From: Nodosilinea sp. WJT8-NPBG4
GTDB taxonomy: Bacteria > Cyanobacteriota > Cyanobacteriia > Phormidesmidales > Phormidesmidaceae
Reading direction: 5' to 3'
Assembly: GCA_019359285.1 (NCBI GenBank)
Contig: JAHHHQ010000028.1
Span: forward strand, 186,001-250,000
DNA: 64,000 bases
Both the position numbers and the translations under genes were made by a program. Shown in pieces: positions 52,499 through 61,223 of the stretch (positions are counted from its first letter, which is position 1; each line of letters starts with the position of its first letter). The notes under the pieces are model-generated. The model was not told where the DNA came from. It saw only the letters and a list, made by a program, of their open reading frames with translations, and did no database searches.

Positions 52499-54469
52499 CT
52501 AGCCTTTAATCCAATAGGCTTGCGTTGAGCCAATACGCTCTAAAAGTGGCTTTTCATTTCGTTGACGACAGAAATCATAAAATGCTTCGCGACACCCTTC
52601 CCAGTAGCCAAAGTCGTCCAAGATAATGCATCCACCTTTGGGAATGCGATCGTAAAACGTGTTTAAGACGAGAAAAACAGACTCATACCAATCGGCATCG
52701 CAGTGTAGTAGTGCTACTTGCTCCGGTAGCTTTTCTTGAAACGTTTCTTTGAACCAACCTGGTTTGATATGGCATTGTTCCAACGGTGCTGAAACATGGC
52801 TTAAAGCTTCCTGCAGATCAGAGACATCTGCAACACATTTTCCAACCCACTCTGCAGCGTTTTCGCCGTCTTTGGCAGAGGTGGACGGCATGCCTTGAAA
52901 ACTATCGTAAAGCCAGAGATGACGTTCTAAATTCAAAAATCTGCTAAGTAACGCAGCAGAACCGCCTTTATAAGTGCCGCATTCAACAAAGTCACCTGGT
53001 ATGTTTTGACAGTTTACCTGGTTGGCTAGCTTAGCCAAGTTTTCAAGACGAGCTCGACTACATAAGGTGTAGGGCTGTAGTAAACTAAAAAGCCGGTCAT
53101 CCACAAAGGTGCTAGCGGACGTCGCAATAGGTGAACTATAAATTGGCTGAGTCGTTGTTGAGCGGCTTCGCTTTACGGTTAATTTTGGATTGAGGCTGAC
53201 AATTCCAAACCACTCAGGTTTTTCAGGCTCTCGTAACACCTTAAACGATAAGGCATTATGGGCATAGGCAAGGGTTGTACGAAACATGCCATGGCCGTGA
53301 CCACTATCAGCTATGCCGATTGTTACTGTGTAATCTCCTTCAATAATGTAAGTACAAAAATCAAAATTTACTTCTACAAGTTCTTCAACTTCTACCATTC
53401 CCAGCGGCTGATTCATGACATAACTATTAGTCATGAATAAATCCATGCCTGTACGATCGCGAATTTTAAATCCAACGTGCGGATCTTCAAAGGCTTTGTG
53501 AAACTGTAGAGTTATCGCTAGCCTCACGGGTTGGTCAATGGTAGGGGTTTGAATGATTTGCCCATTGGCATTTAAGAGCTGAACCGAGCGAATACTAACC
53601 TCCGAGCGATGCAGTCTTATCTCTTCTACATTCTCTGGCATTCCCTCAATTACATCCTCTAGGCCAGGGTTGACTTTTGGTTGATTTGTTTCAAAAACTA
53701 CGTTGACGTCTAGAGAGTCAGAATCTTGATCTACCTCTTTCAAAATTTTGGCTTCATATAAATCGATCACCTGCCTTGGCTGGCTATCTAGAATCAAGTG
53801 CCCATTTTCTAAAAGTACTGCCCGACTACAGAGCTTGTAGATTGCTGAGGAATCATGGGAAACAAACAGTAAGTTGCTACCCGATGTCTTTAGCTGCCGC
53901 ATTTTGCCAAAGCACTTTTGCTGAAAAAAAACATCTCCCACGGCTAGAGCTTCGTCTACAATCAGGATCTGAGGGTCAATGTTGACCGCTACCGAAAAAG
54001 CTAGGCGAACGAACATACCACTAGAGTAAGTTTTGACAGGCTGATCAAGAAAATCGCCGATGTCAGCAAAGGCAGCAATTTCATCAAACTTGCTCTCGAC
54101 TTCTTCCTGGGTTAATCCCAAAAGGCGGCCATTGAAGAATACGTTTTGTCGTCCTGTGAATTCTGGGTTAAACCCGCTGCCCAACTCCAGTAGCGCTGAC
54201 ATTCGTCCGTTGACCTTCACTTCCCCCGTTGTTGGGGTGAGGGTGCCTGCAATAATTTGCAGCAAGGTACTTTTGCCCGACCCATTTCGACCAATGAGGC
54301 CCAACGACTCGCCCTGAGCAATTTCCAGGTTGATGTTTTGCAGCGCCCAAAACTCTTCTGCCCTAGGCTTTCCAGGCAGCAAAATTTCCTTCAAACGATC
54401 TACGGGCTGGTGATATCGCTTATATACCTTTGATACATTTTTTAGCGAAATCACAATCTCCTTAGTCAT
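52499..54469 (-). CDS. polysaccharide ABC transporter ATPase (Wzt-like) fused to a TylF-type O-methyltransferase
   Basis: 656 residues. The ATPase (1-240) has Walker A GRNGSGKSTLLQIIAGTL, signature TYSSGMFVRLAFSVA, Walker B ILIVDEALAVGD and LFVSHDS. Residues about 275-430 form a Wzt-type C-terminal beta domain (VSIRSVQLLNANGQIIQTPTIDQPVRLAITLQF) that reads the chain end. Residues about 450-656 are a macrocin O-methyltransferase (TylF) domain: GDFVECGTYKGGSAALLSRFL, LLHCDADWYES and ILDDFGYWEGCREAFYDF, with metal-binding Asp residues. The fusion could methylate and export the same glycan. Its permease partner is the next gene upstream. Confidence 0.88.
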   Translation of the reverse strand: MTKEIVISLKNVSKVYKRYHQPVDRLKEILLPGKPRAEEFWALQNINLEIAQGESLGLIGRNGSGKSTLLQIIAGTLTPTTGEVKVNGRMSALLELGSGFNPEFTGRQNVFFNGRLLGLTQEEVESKFDEIAAFADIGDFLDQPVKTYSSGMFVRLAFSVAVNIDPQILIVDEALAVGDVFFQQKCFGKMRQLKTSGSNLLFVSHDSSAIYKLCSRAVLLENGHLILDSQPRQVIDLYEAKILKEVDQDSDSLDVNVVFETNQPKVNPGLEDVIEGMPENVEEIRLHRSEVSIRSVQLLNANGQIIQTPTIDQPVRLAITLQFHKAFEDPHVGFKIRDRTGMDLFMTNSYVMNQPLGMVEVEELVEVNFDFCTYIIEGDYTVTIGIADSGHGHGMFRTTLAYAHNALSFKVLREPEKPEWFGIVSLNPKLTVKRSRSTTTQPIYSSPIATSASTFVDDRLFSLLQPYTLCSRARLENLAKLANQVNCQNIPGDFVECGTYKGGSAALLSRFLNLERHLWLYDSFQGMPSTSAKDGENAAEWVGKCVADVSDLQEALSHVSAPLEQCHIKPGWFKETFQEKLPEQVALLHCDADWYESVFLVLNTFYDRIPKGGCIILDDFGYWEGCREAFYDFCRQRNEKPLLERIGSTQAYWIKG

Positions 54470-54729
54470 TGCTCTCTAAAGTCCTTCCTATTTAGTCAAT
54501 TGCCGGTAACGCCTACTTTATTCATGCCCTGAACATTCAGCGGTGCCTTTAGTTCTCTCGACTGAGGCCCTGGTATGTCAGTTCTTCTGCCTTTGGTTGC
54601 TTTATCTTGGTAGGAGGTGAGGTCAGCCGAACCTCAATGTTGGAGTTGTCACGCTTTGGCAAAACCATAGACCGTAATGCTTACAAAAAGCACTGCTAAT
54701 TCTCTCAGGTCATATTTTTTGCGATCGCG

Positions 54730-55599
54730 CTACAGCACATCAGCAAAGGCGGGCCGCAGTTTTCGATAGCACCAGAAGCCCCCCATTAAAATCAGTATGG
54801 ATACAATCGTCGCCACGGCCCACTCACTCCAGTGAGTCACGGTACCCGTTAAAATCATATCCCGATACAGCTCGCCAATAGCCGCCATAGGGTTGAGCCA
54901 AAACACCCAGGTCTGAAACGGCTGAGGAATCATGTTAGCCGGATAAATGAGAGGTGTGGCATAAAACCATAGATTGAGAACTACCCCCAGAGTTTGGGGA
55001 ATATCGCGCAAAAACACCGACAGCCCAGCGGTTAAAAACCCCAGGCCAGCGGTCAAACAGAGCTGGGGTAGCCATACTAGAGGCAACAACAGTAGGGTTG
55101 GATGCAGCTTTTGGGTGGCTAGCACCACGAAGGTAATTAGCGCCATGAGGCCAAAGGTGCTTTCAATAAAGCTGGAGAGAATTGGCACTAGGGGCAGCAG
55201 GGTAAGAGGAAAGACAACCTTCTTGACTAGGTTAGCTTGGTTAATAACTGACGTAGCCGCTTGGGATAGTCCGCCGCTAAAGGCTAGCCAGGGGAGCAAA
55301 CCGGCAAACAGCCATAGCCCAAAGACGAAGGAATTGTCTTCCGGTAATCCCGCCAAACTGAGCCTAAGCTGAAGCACGACCCCAAACACGTAGGTATAGA
55401 TCAGCAGCTGAGACACTTGGTTGAGCAAGGGCCAAAGCTTGCCTAAAATAGAGCCTTTATAGCGCGCCTCTAAGTCTCGCTGAACTAAGGTTTTGAGTAG
55501 ATTCAGCTTTGCCCATTGGGCATCATCTAGCGGCATCCAGCGTTTGATTAGAGTTTTCTTGCGCCATAGGGCCTTCAGGGGGGTCAGGACAATCGCCAC
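54730..55599 (-). CDS. polysaccharide ABC transporter permease (Wzm-like)
   Basis: 289 residues, GTG start. An ABC-2-type permease with about six hydrophobic segments. After the cytoplasmic LLKTLVQRDLEARYKGSILGKLWPLLNQVSQLLIYTYVFGVV comes the usual LFAGLLPWLAFSGGLSQAATSVI, and late LNLWFYATPLIYPANMIPQPFQTWVFWLNPMAAIGELYRDMI. With the Wzt-like ATPase it should carry a lipid-linked polysaccharide (such as O-antigen) across the inner membrane. It opens the cluster; 260 nt separate it from the ATPase gene. Confidence 0.9.
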   Translation of the reverse strand: MAIVLTPLKALWRKKTLIKRWMPLDDAQWAKLNLLKTLVQRDLEARYKGSILGKLWPLLNQVSQLLIYTYVFGVVLQLRLSLAGLPEDNSFVFGLWLFAGLLPWLAFSGGLSQAATSVINQANLVKKVVFPLTLLPLVPILSSFIESTFGLMALITFVVLATQKLHPTLLLLPLVWLPQLCLTAGLGFLTAGLSVFLRDIPQTLGVVLNLWFYATPLIYPANMIPQPFQTWVFWLNPMAAIGELYRDMILTGTVTHWSEWAVATIVSILILMGGFWCYRKLRPAFADVL

Positions 55600-55711
55600 C
55601 GTGTAGCTACCTTTACAGTAAGACTTAAACCACAGACACCATACCGCAACTTGGCCCTTACCCAGCTAGCAGAGGTGGACACCAATCGGGGTGGTTTAGG
55701 TACCTGGTGAC

Positions 55712-56554
55712 TTACTTGGGTATTGCCATAACCCATCGCCCTACAATGCCCTGGCGAGGGCTGAACAGCAAAGCCAGCAAGAACCCCACAAACACGGTCA
55801 GACCGATCGCAGGCCCCGACGGAATATCTAGATAGTAGCTGCTGTACATGCCCACAATCCCAAAGAGCACTCCTAGGGCTGCGCCTAGGATCATCATCCA
55901 GTGGAGTTCTTTGACCAGCAGGTAGGCGGTAGCGGCAGGGCCAACCATGAGAGCCACGACCAAAATCACGCCTACGGTTTTCATGCCGGCTATAATGGCC
56001 AAGGTTATACCGGCCATCAGGCCAAGGTTGATGGCATTGACGGGCAGTCCTAGGGCTTCAGCGCCAAGCGGGTCGAAGGTGAAAAACAGCAGTTCTTTGT
56101 AAAATAGGGCCACTCCCATAAGCACTAGTCCAGCAATCAGGGCAATTTGCCAGACATCGCTGGTCTTAATGCTCAGGATATCGCCAAACAACAACTGCTC
56201 TAGGGAAACACGACTGCGAAACACTGTTAGCAGGGTAATGCCGAGGGAAAAGAAGGTGGAAAAGGTAATGGCCATGGCCGTATCGACTTTGATGCGCGAT
56301 TGAGTGCGAATCCAGGTGATGACGGCGGTGCTAAACAGGCCCATGGTAAACGCCCCCAGCAGGATGGGGAGGTTAAAAAAGCTGGCGATCGCCAGCCCCG
56401 GCAGCACTCCGTGGGCCACCACATCCCCAAGCATGGCCATGCGCTGCACGATTAGATAGGTGCCCACCACCGGACACAAAATGCCCACCAGCAAACTGGC
56501 CAGCAGCGCCTGACGCATAAAGTCGTAGTTGAGCGGGTTAAGCAGCCAGTCCAT
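55712..56554 (-). CDS. metal ABC transporter permease (ZnuB/MntB-like)
   Basis: 280 residues with about eight hydrophobic segments, of the ABC-3 (TroCD) type: LLVGILCPVVGTYLIVQRMAMLGDVVAHGVLPGLAIA at the start and AINLGLMAGITLAIIAGMKTVGVILVVALMVGPAATAYLLV in the middle. It transports zinc, manganese or iron. The ATPase and binding protein are not next to it, so they are elsewhere. Its ATG overlaps the stop of the DUF1232 gene by one base (TAATG), indicating coupled translation. Confidence 0.88.
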   Translation of the reverse strand: MDWLLNPLNYDFMRQALLASLLVGILCPVVGTYLIVQRMAMLGDVVAHGVLPGLAIASFFNLPILLGAFTMGLFSTAVITWIRTQSRIKVDTAMAITFSTFFSLGITLLTVFRSRVSLEQLLFGDILSIKTSDVWQIALIAGLVLMGVALFYKELLFFTFDPLGAEALGLPVNAINLGLMAGITLAIIAGMKTVGVILVVALMVGPAATAYLLVKELHWMMILGAALGVLFGIVGMYSSYYLDIPSGPAIGLTVFVGFLLALLFSPRQGIVGRWVMAIPK

Positions 56555-56841
56555 TAGGAATTTTTGGGGTCGGTAGGCAGAGATGTTACACCGGTAGCAT
56601 TGTCAGCTAAAGTCTTCTGGGCTTTTATGGTCTGGCGGCGATCGAGCAAGACCTGGGTAATGCCGGTAGCCAGCAGTGTGGCCACTACGCCATCGTCAAT
56701 CCAGCCCGCCACGGGAATGAAGTCGGGGGAAACGTCGATGGGGCTTAGCAGGTAGATGAGCGAGGCGCCCATGACGACCCAGCGGTAGCGGGGATGCTTC
56801 AGCAGGCCGCTGTAGAGACGACTAAAGAACGGAATTTTCAT
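56554..56841 (-). CDS. YkvA family DUF1232 protein
   Basis: 95 residues. It matches DUF1232: YSGLLKHPRYRWVVMGASLIYLLSPIDVSPDFIPVAGWIDDGVVATLLATGI, the SPIDLIPDFIP-like core. It is a small membrane protein of unknown function. The overlap of its stop with the permease start suggests a functional link to metal uptake, inferred from position only. Confidence 0.82.
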   Translation of the reverse strand: MKIPFFSRLYSGLLKHPRYRWVVMGASLIYLLSPIDVSPDFIPVAGWIDDGVVATLLATGITQVLLDRRQTIKAQKTLADNATGVTSLPTDPKNS

Positions 56842-57025
56842 GGGGGAGACGGAGAGAAGGTCCAGGACTCGTCACCGACTACTTTAATACAATCTCTTGG
56901 GCGATCGCCTAGGCGCTTTTTTAAGGACAGCTTTGGCAGCGAAAACAACCCAAGATTTCTGTCTGCTCTAGAAGGCACGGGCTTTGCTCACCTCCATGGC
57001 GATATTTGCTTTCCCAAGAATTGTC

Positions 57026-58141
57026 TTAGTCTTGGGCACTTTCTTGAATGGGATCTCCGGCGGCAAGGGCCGCCTGCGGCAGCACAGGCGGTGAGGTCAC
57101 CCCGCCTCGGGCCTCGGCAATCATATTGATGACAATTTCTTTGATCACGCTGGCGATGGGCACCGCGATCAAAATACCCATCACGCCCCCCAGCCTAGCC
57201 CCGATAAACACCGAAATAATCAGCCAGATGGGGTTGACGCCAATCAGGTCACCCATCACTTTGGGCAGAATGATCTTGTCTAAAATTTGCCCCAGCACCA
57301 GGGCAACAACAAACACCTGAATGCCCGTGCCCAGATCGTGGAACATGACAAATAGGCTAACGGTGGTCTGAGCAAAGGCTCCCATAAACGGAAATAGGCT
57401 GCCCATGCCGATCAGCATGGCAAACATCAGCGCTAGGGGCACCCGGATAATGGTAAAGATCACCGCCAGCACGAGGCCAAACCCAGTCGCCAGCATCACC
57501 TGCACGCTGATGAAGCGACGAAATTTATAGGGCACGCGGGTTTCGAGGCGCTCTCGCCACCAGGGCGAGAGCCAGCTCATGATGCCCGCCCAGGCTCTGC
57601 CGCCCTTGGTCAGCATAAACACCGTTAGCACAATCACAAAAAACACCTTAAAGCCGCCGCTGACTCCGCCCGCCAGCAGCCCCAGCAGCGTGGTGCCCAG
57701 GGTACGCATTACGCCAGTCATTTGGCGCACCAGCTCGGCTTGGCGATCGCCGAAGCTAAGCCCCAAACTCTGGACGATGGGCAGGCTATCCAGCCAGCTA
57801 AACAGTCCCTCATGCGAGGTGGCCCACTGGGGCAGCTGATTGAGAAAAGCGCCAACTTGACCCACCAGGGCCGGCAAAACGAGGAAGCCGCCGATGGAGA
57901 TTGCCGCGATCGCCACCATCATCACCACTGTCAAACTCAGCGATCGCGGTGCCCCCCGCCGCTGCAACGCCTGCACTGGGTAATCAAGCACAATCGCCAG
58001 CAAAATGGCGATCAGCACCATGTTGACCAAAGGCTGAAGAAAGTTGATTAGGAGAATGAACAGCCACCCGTTTAAGAAAAACAGCGGGAACAGCAGAGAA
58101 TTTCGCAGCCAGCGGGGAAAAACCAACGCCTTCAGGTCCAT
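57026..58141 (-). CDS. AI-2E family transporter
   Basis: 371 residues with about eight hydrophobic segments, typical of the AI-2E/PerM family: FLQPLVNMVLIAILLAIVLDYPVQALQRRGAPRSLSLTVVM, FKVFFVIVLTVFMLTKGG and LVLGQILDKIILPKVMGDLIGVNPIWLIISVFIGARLGGVMGILIAVPIA. Members export the quorum signal AI-2 or act as ion exchangers; here the substrate is unknown. ATG at 58141 chosen because the longer frame adds a short non-membrane leader. Confidence 0.87.
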   Translation of the reverse strand: MDLKALVFPRWLRNSLLFPLFFLNGWLFILLINFLQPLVNMVLIAILLAIVLDYPVQALQRRGAPRSLSLTVVMMVAIAAISIGGFLVLPALVGQVGAFLNQLPQWATSHEGLFSWLDSLPIVQSLGLSFGDRQAELVRQMTGVMRTLGTTLLGLLAGGVSGGFKVFFVIVLTVFMLTKGGRAWAGIMSWLSPWWRERLETRVPYKFRRFISVQVMLATGFGLVLAVIFTIIRVPLALMFAMLIGMGSLFPFMGAFAQTTVSLFVMFHDLGTGIQVFVVALVLGQILDKIILPKVMGDLIGVNPIWLIISVFIGARLGGVMGILIAVPIASVIKEIVINMIAEARGGVTSPPVLPQAALAAGDPIQESAQD

Positions 58142-58449
58142 GGACAGCTCAATCAACGGGCCTGCCCTAGGGTATTCTCTCAACCTAATAAGAATATAGG
58201 ACGTTGAGAAAGCTCCAGGGTCTGTCACCTTTGACGGCGCTCAACCACCGGGCAATCCCCTCAACTTTTCCGTTTTCCTTGGGAAAGTCTTCGCCAACGC
58301 CTCCAAGTAGGGAACGTCAATGACCAATACAAAGGAAGCCCGGCGTTACTGAACGGTGGCTGAACTTAGTTAGGGGCAAACGGCCGTTTGTCCCTACGAG
58401 AGACATTAAATTTTGATTGATACCTGTACTCAGCAATCCCGGAAGTCCT
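58142..58449. other. 308-nt intergenic region with a dispersed palindrome
   Basis: Lies between the AI-2E gene and the end of the aldo/keto reductase gene. It holds a 22-bp loop-less palindrome at 58373-58394. No gene was seen. Confidence 0.45.
58373..58394. repeat. 22-bp palindrome GGGGCAAACGG/CCGTTTGTCCC
   Basis: The two 11-nt halves pair with a single G-T pair and no loop. TA flanks both sides, giving TAGGGGC...GTCCCTA. This form resembles short dispersed palindromes often seen in cyanobacterial genomes. Confidence 0.5.
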
Positions 58450-59412
58450 TTACCCAAAGGCCCACATTACCGGGTCAGTGGGCAGGTGATCGGTTACGGT
58501 GCAGCTAATGTCGTTGATCGCCGCCAGGTCATCCGCAGAGAGCGAAATTGCTGCTGCCTTGGCATTCTCCACGGCCTGCTCGGCGTTACGCGCCCCCACG
58601 ATCGCTGTGGTCTGAGGCTGAGCAATCAGCCAGGCCAGGGCCAAATTTCCCAACGTGGTGTTGTAACGCTCGGCAATGGGGCGCAACTTCTCTAAGGCCG
58701 CCTGGGCTTTGTCGTAAATCGGCGACTGAAACAGCTTGTTTTTGCTGCGAATGTCTTCTTTGGGAAACTGGTGGTCAGGGCCAAACTTGCCGGTGAGTAG
58801 CCCCTGAGCCAGGGATGAATAGGAAAGGATCGTCAGGTTATTTTCTACGCAGCAGGGCAATAGCTCAGTCTCTACCCCGCGCCAAAAGAGAGAATAGGGG
58901 GGTTGGAGGCTATCGATGCGGCCATACTGCATCGCCTCTTCGATCTGGGCCTTAGAAAAGTTCGACACCCCAATCGCGCGAATTTTGCCTTGTTCCTTCA
59001 GCTGGTTCAGCGCTCCCATGGTTTCACCGATGGGCACGACCTCGCTCTTAAACGCTCCTGACGGCCAGTGGATCTGGTAAAGGTCAATCACATCGGTCTG
59101 CATGCGCTGGAGAGACTGCTCGCAGGCCTCGATTACCTGGTCGGCCTTGAGGTGGTTGGCGAAGACTTTGGTAGCTAAAACAACCTGGTCGCGCCGATCC
59201 GCCAGCGCCTTGCCTACCAATTCCTCCGAACAGCCGTTGCCATAGACCTCCGCCGTGTCGAAGGTGGTTATCCCGGCATCCAGCGCCGCTTGCATCGCAT
59301 TAATCACATCCTGGTCTTCTATACCGACCCAGCCGCTCTTACCCGCCTGCCAAGTACCAAAAATCAGCGACGTGATTTCAATATCGGTGTTGCCCAACTT
59401 GCGAGTTTCCAT
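58450..59412 (-). CDS. aldo/keto reductase
   Basis: 320 residues, NADPH-dependent. Family motifs: TTFDTAEVYGNGCSEELVGKAL (catalytic Asp and Tyr), VVLATKVFANHL (Lys), IDLYQIHWPSG (His), IRAIGVSNFSKAQIEEA and ALAWLIAQPQTTAIVGARNAEQAVENAKA at the end. ATG at 59412 chosen; the long frame to 59481 looks like leader sequence. Substrate is unknown. Confidence 0.9.
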   Translation of the reverse strand: METRKLGNTDIEITSLIFGTWQAGKSGWVGIEDQDVINAMQAALDAGITTFDTAEVYGNGCSEELVGKALADRRDQVVLATKVFANHLKADQVIEACEQSLQRMQTDVIDLYQIHWPSGAFKSEVVPIGETMGALNQLKEQGKIRAIGVSNFSKAQIEEAMQYGRIDSLQPPYSLFWRGVETELLPCCVENNLTILSYSSLAQGLLTGKFGPDHQFPKEDIRSKNKLFQSPIYDKAQAALEKLRPIAERYNTTLGNLALAWLIAQPQTTAIVGARNAEQAVENAKAAAISLSADDLAAINDISCTVTDHLPTDPVMWAFG

Positions 59413-59584
59413 GCTCAAGCGCCCGTCCCTGGATTTAGCTACCTGCATGATAGCGCCGTTGCCACAGGCACCCTTGATCACGAGGGCAAAAGGTAGTACC
59501 CGTTTATTATCTAAAGGTGTTGGATTTCGGGTATCAGGTGTCAGGGGAAGAGAGTCTACGGCTCTGCCTTACACCGTAAACTTT

Positions 59585-59640
59585 GAACCACCCGCCATCC
59601 GCCACCCATCCACCCGCCCACTCCCCCATGCCCCCCCAAC
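59585..59640 (+). repeat. C-rich CCCACCC-type tract at the helicase start
   Basis: Units such as CCACCCGCCATCCGCCACCCATCC precede and overlap the ATG. It matches tracts at 5301-5347 and 38249-38290. Confidence 0.5.
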
Positions 59641-61202
59641 TTCGCCCTTACCAGGTTGACCTCATCAACGACCTCTACCGCAAGCTCAACGAAGGGCACA
59701 AGCGGGTAGCGATCGTCGCCGGTACCGGGGCGGGCAAGACTGTGATCAGCGGGCAGATTTGCGCCCATGCTGAGCGGGCGGGCAAGCGGCTAATGTTCTT
59801 GGTGCACCTCGATGTGCTGGTGGGCCAAACCTACGAAAAGATGGAGTCCTTCGGTCTGCACTGCGGCTTTATCAAAGCGGGCTGGGAAGAGAACCGCGAC
59901 GCCCCCATTCAGATCGCCAGCATTCAAACCATGTCAAAGCGGCAGTGGTGGAAGCAGTGGCCCGCAGATGTAGTGTTCTACGACGAGGGCCACATTACCC
60001 TATTTAGTCAGGTGGGCAAAAAGGTGCTCAAAACCTTTCCCGATGCCGTGCATCTGGTGATGACCGCCACCCCCAAGCGCCTGGGCAAAGAGCAGCTAGG
60101 CGACGTTATGGATACTCTGGTGGCCTCGCCCGTGCCCAGCGACCTGCAACAGCGGGGCTTTTTAGCCCCAATGAAGTACTACAGCATGCCCCCCGATGGG
60201 GTCGCCAACCTGAAGGAAGTGAAGACCGTGCGGGGCGACTATGACGAGGTCGGGCTGAAGAATGCCTGCGATCGCCCCGAGCTGATCGAAAAAATCGTCC
60301 GCGAGTGGCAGCGCCTCTGCCCCAGCAAGCGCACCATCGCCTTCTGTGTGGATCTCGAGCACGCCCGCCACGTCGCCGATGCCTTTCGTGCCGCTGGCAT
60401 CACTGCCGATACCGTCGAAGGCGGCACCCCAATCAAAGACCGCAAGCGCATGTACAGCGACCTGCGGGAAGAAAAGATCCTGGTGCTGACCTCCTGCAAT
60501 GTGATCAGCATCGGCTTCGACGAGCCCAGCGTAGAGGTGGGGCTAATGCTGCGACCTACCCAGTCGAGCGCCCTGCACCTGCAACAGATTGGCCGAGTGA
60601 TGCGGATCTCGCCCCAGACGGGCAAGCAGTACGGCATTATTCTCGACCAGGCGGGCAATCTAGAGCGCCTGGGCTTTCCCGAAGATATTAAGGACTATCA
60701 CCTGCCCGTCCAAGAGCAAAAGGACGACGAGGGAGGCAATCCACCACCAACGAAGCCCTGCCCCCAGTGCGGGCGCCTTGTACTGTCGTTCATCGCCAAA
60801 TGCCCCGACTGCGGCCATCAGTGGATTACCGAGCGCCCGCTCAACCTGGAGGATATGGTGGAGATTTACTCCGCCGATCAGGCCCACCAGATCAACGACA
60901 TTCCCACACTGGTAGAGCTGTTCCACAGCCACCGTCGCCGCGCCTACATGCGTGGCAATGCGCCAACTTGGGCGGAGCGATCGTTTTGGGAGCACTGCGG
61001 TCGCTGGCCCAAGGATGCCTGGTGCTTGGGCTCTATCCTTGGCCCCCGACCCACCCCCACGCAAATGCTGGAGTACTTCGAATACCTGCAAAAAAGCGCC
61101 AAGCGCATCGGCAAGCGCCAGGACTGGATTGTGCTGGAGTTTGAGAAAGAGTGCGGCCCCGGCAGCTTTCAGCGAATGGCTAACCTGCGTCCAGCGATTT
61201 AG
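59628..61202 (+). CDS. DEAD/DEAH-box helicase with zinc ribbon
   Basis: 524 residues, SF2 helicase of the SSL2/UvrB-like group. Motif I VAGTGAGKTVISGQI, motif II VVFYDEGHITLF (DEGH instead of DEAH), motif III MTATPKRLG, later VLTSCNVISIGFDEPSVEVGLML and HLQQIGRVMRISPQTGK (motif VI). About 380-410 is a zinc ribbon with two Cys pairs (CPQCGRLVLSFIAKCPDCG). ATG at 59628 sits inside a C-rich repeat; the longer TTG start at 59583 would add repeat-encoded residues. Whether it is a repair, restriction or other helicase is not shown. Confidence 0.87.
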   Translation: MPPQLRPYQVDLINDLYRKLNEGHKRVAIVAGTGAGKTVISGQICAHAERAGKRLMFLVHLDVLVGQTYEKMESFGLHCGFIKAGWEENRDAPIQIASIQTMSKRQWWKQWPADVVFYDEGHITLFSQVGKKVLKTFPDAVHLVMTATPKRLGKEQLGDVMDTLVASPVPSDLQQRGFLAPMKYYSMPPDGVANLKEVKTVRGDYDEVGLKNACDRPELIEKIVREWQRLCPSKRTIAFCVDLEHARHVADAFRAAGITADTVEGGTPIKDRKRMYSDLREEKILVLTSCNVISIGFDEPSVEVGLMLRPTQSSALHLQQIGRVMRISPQTGKQYGIILDQAGNLERLGFPEDIKDYHLPVQEQKDDEGGNPPPTKPCPQCGRLVLSFIAKCPDCGHQWITERPLNLEDMVEIYSADQAHQINDIPTLVELFHSHRRRAYMRGNAPTWAERSFWEHCGRWPKDAWCLGSILGPRPTPTQMLEYFEYLQKSAKRIGKRQDWIVLEFEKECGPGSFQRMANLRPAI

Positions 61203-61223
61203 CCAGGGCCTTTAGGGGTGAGT

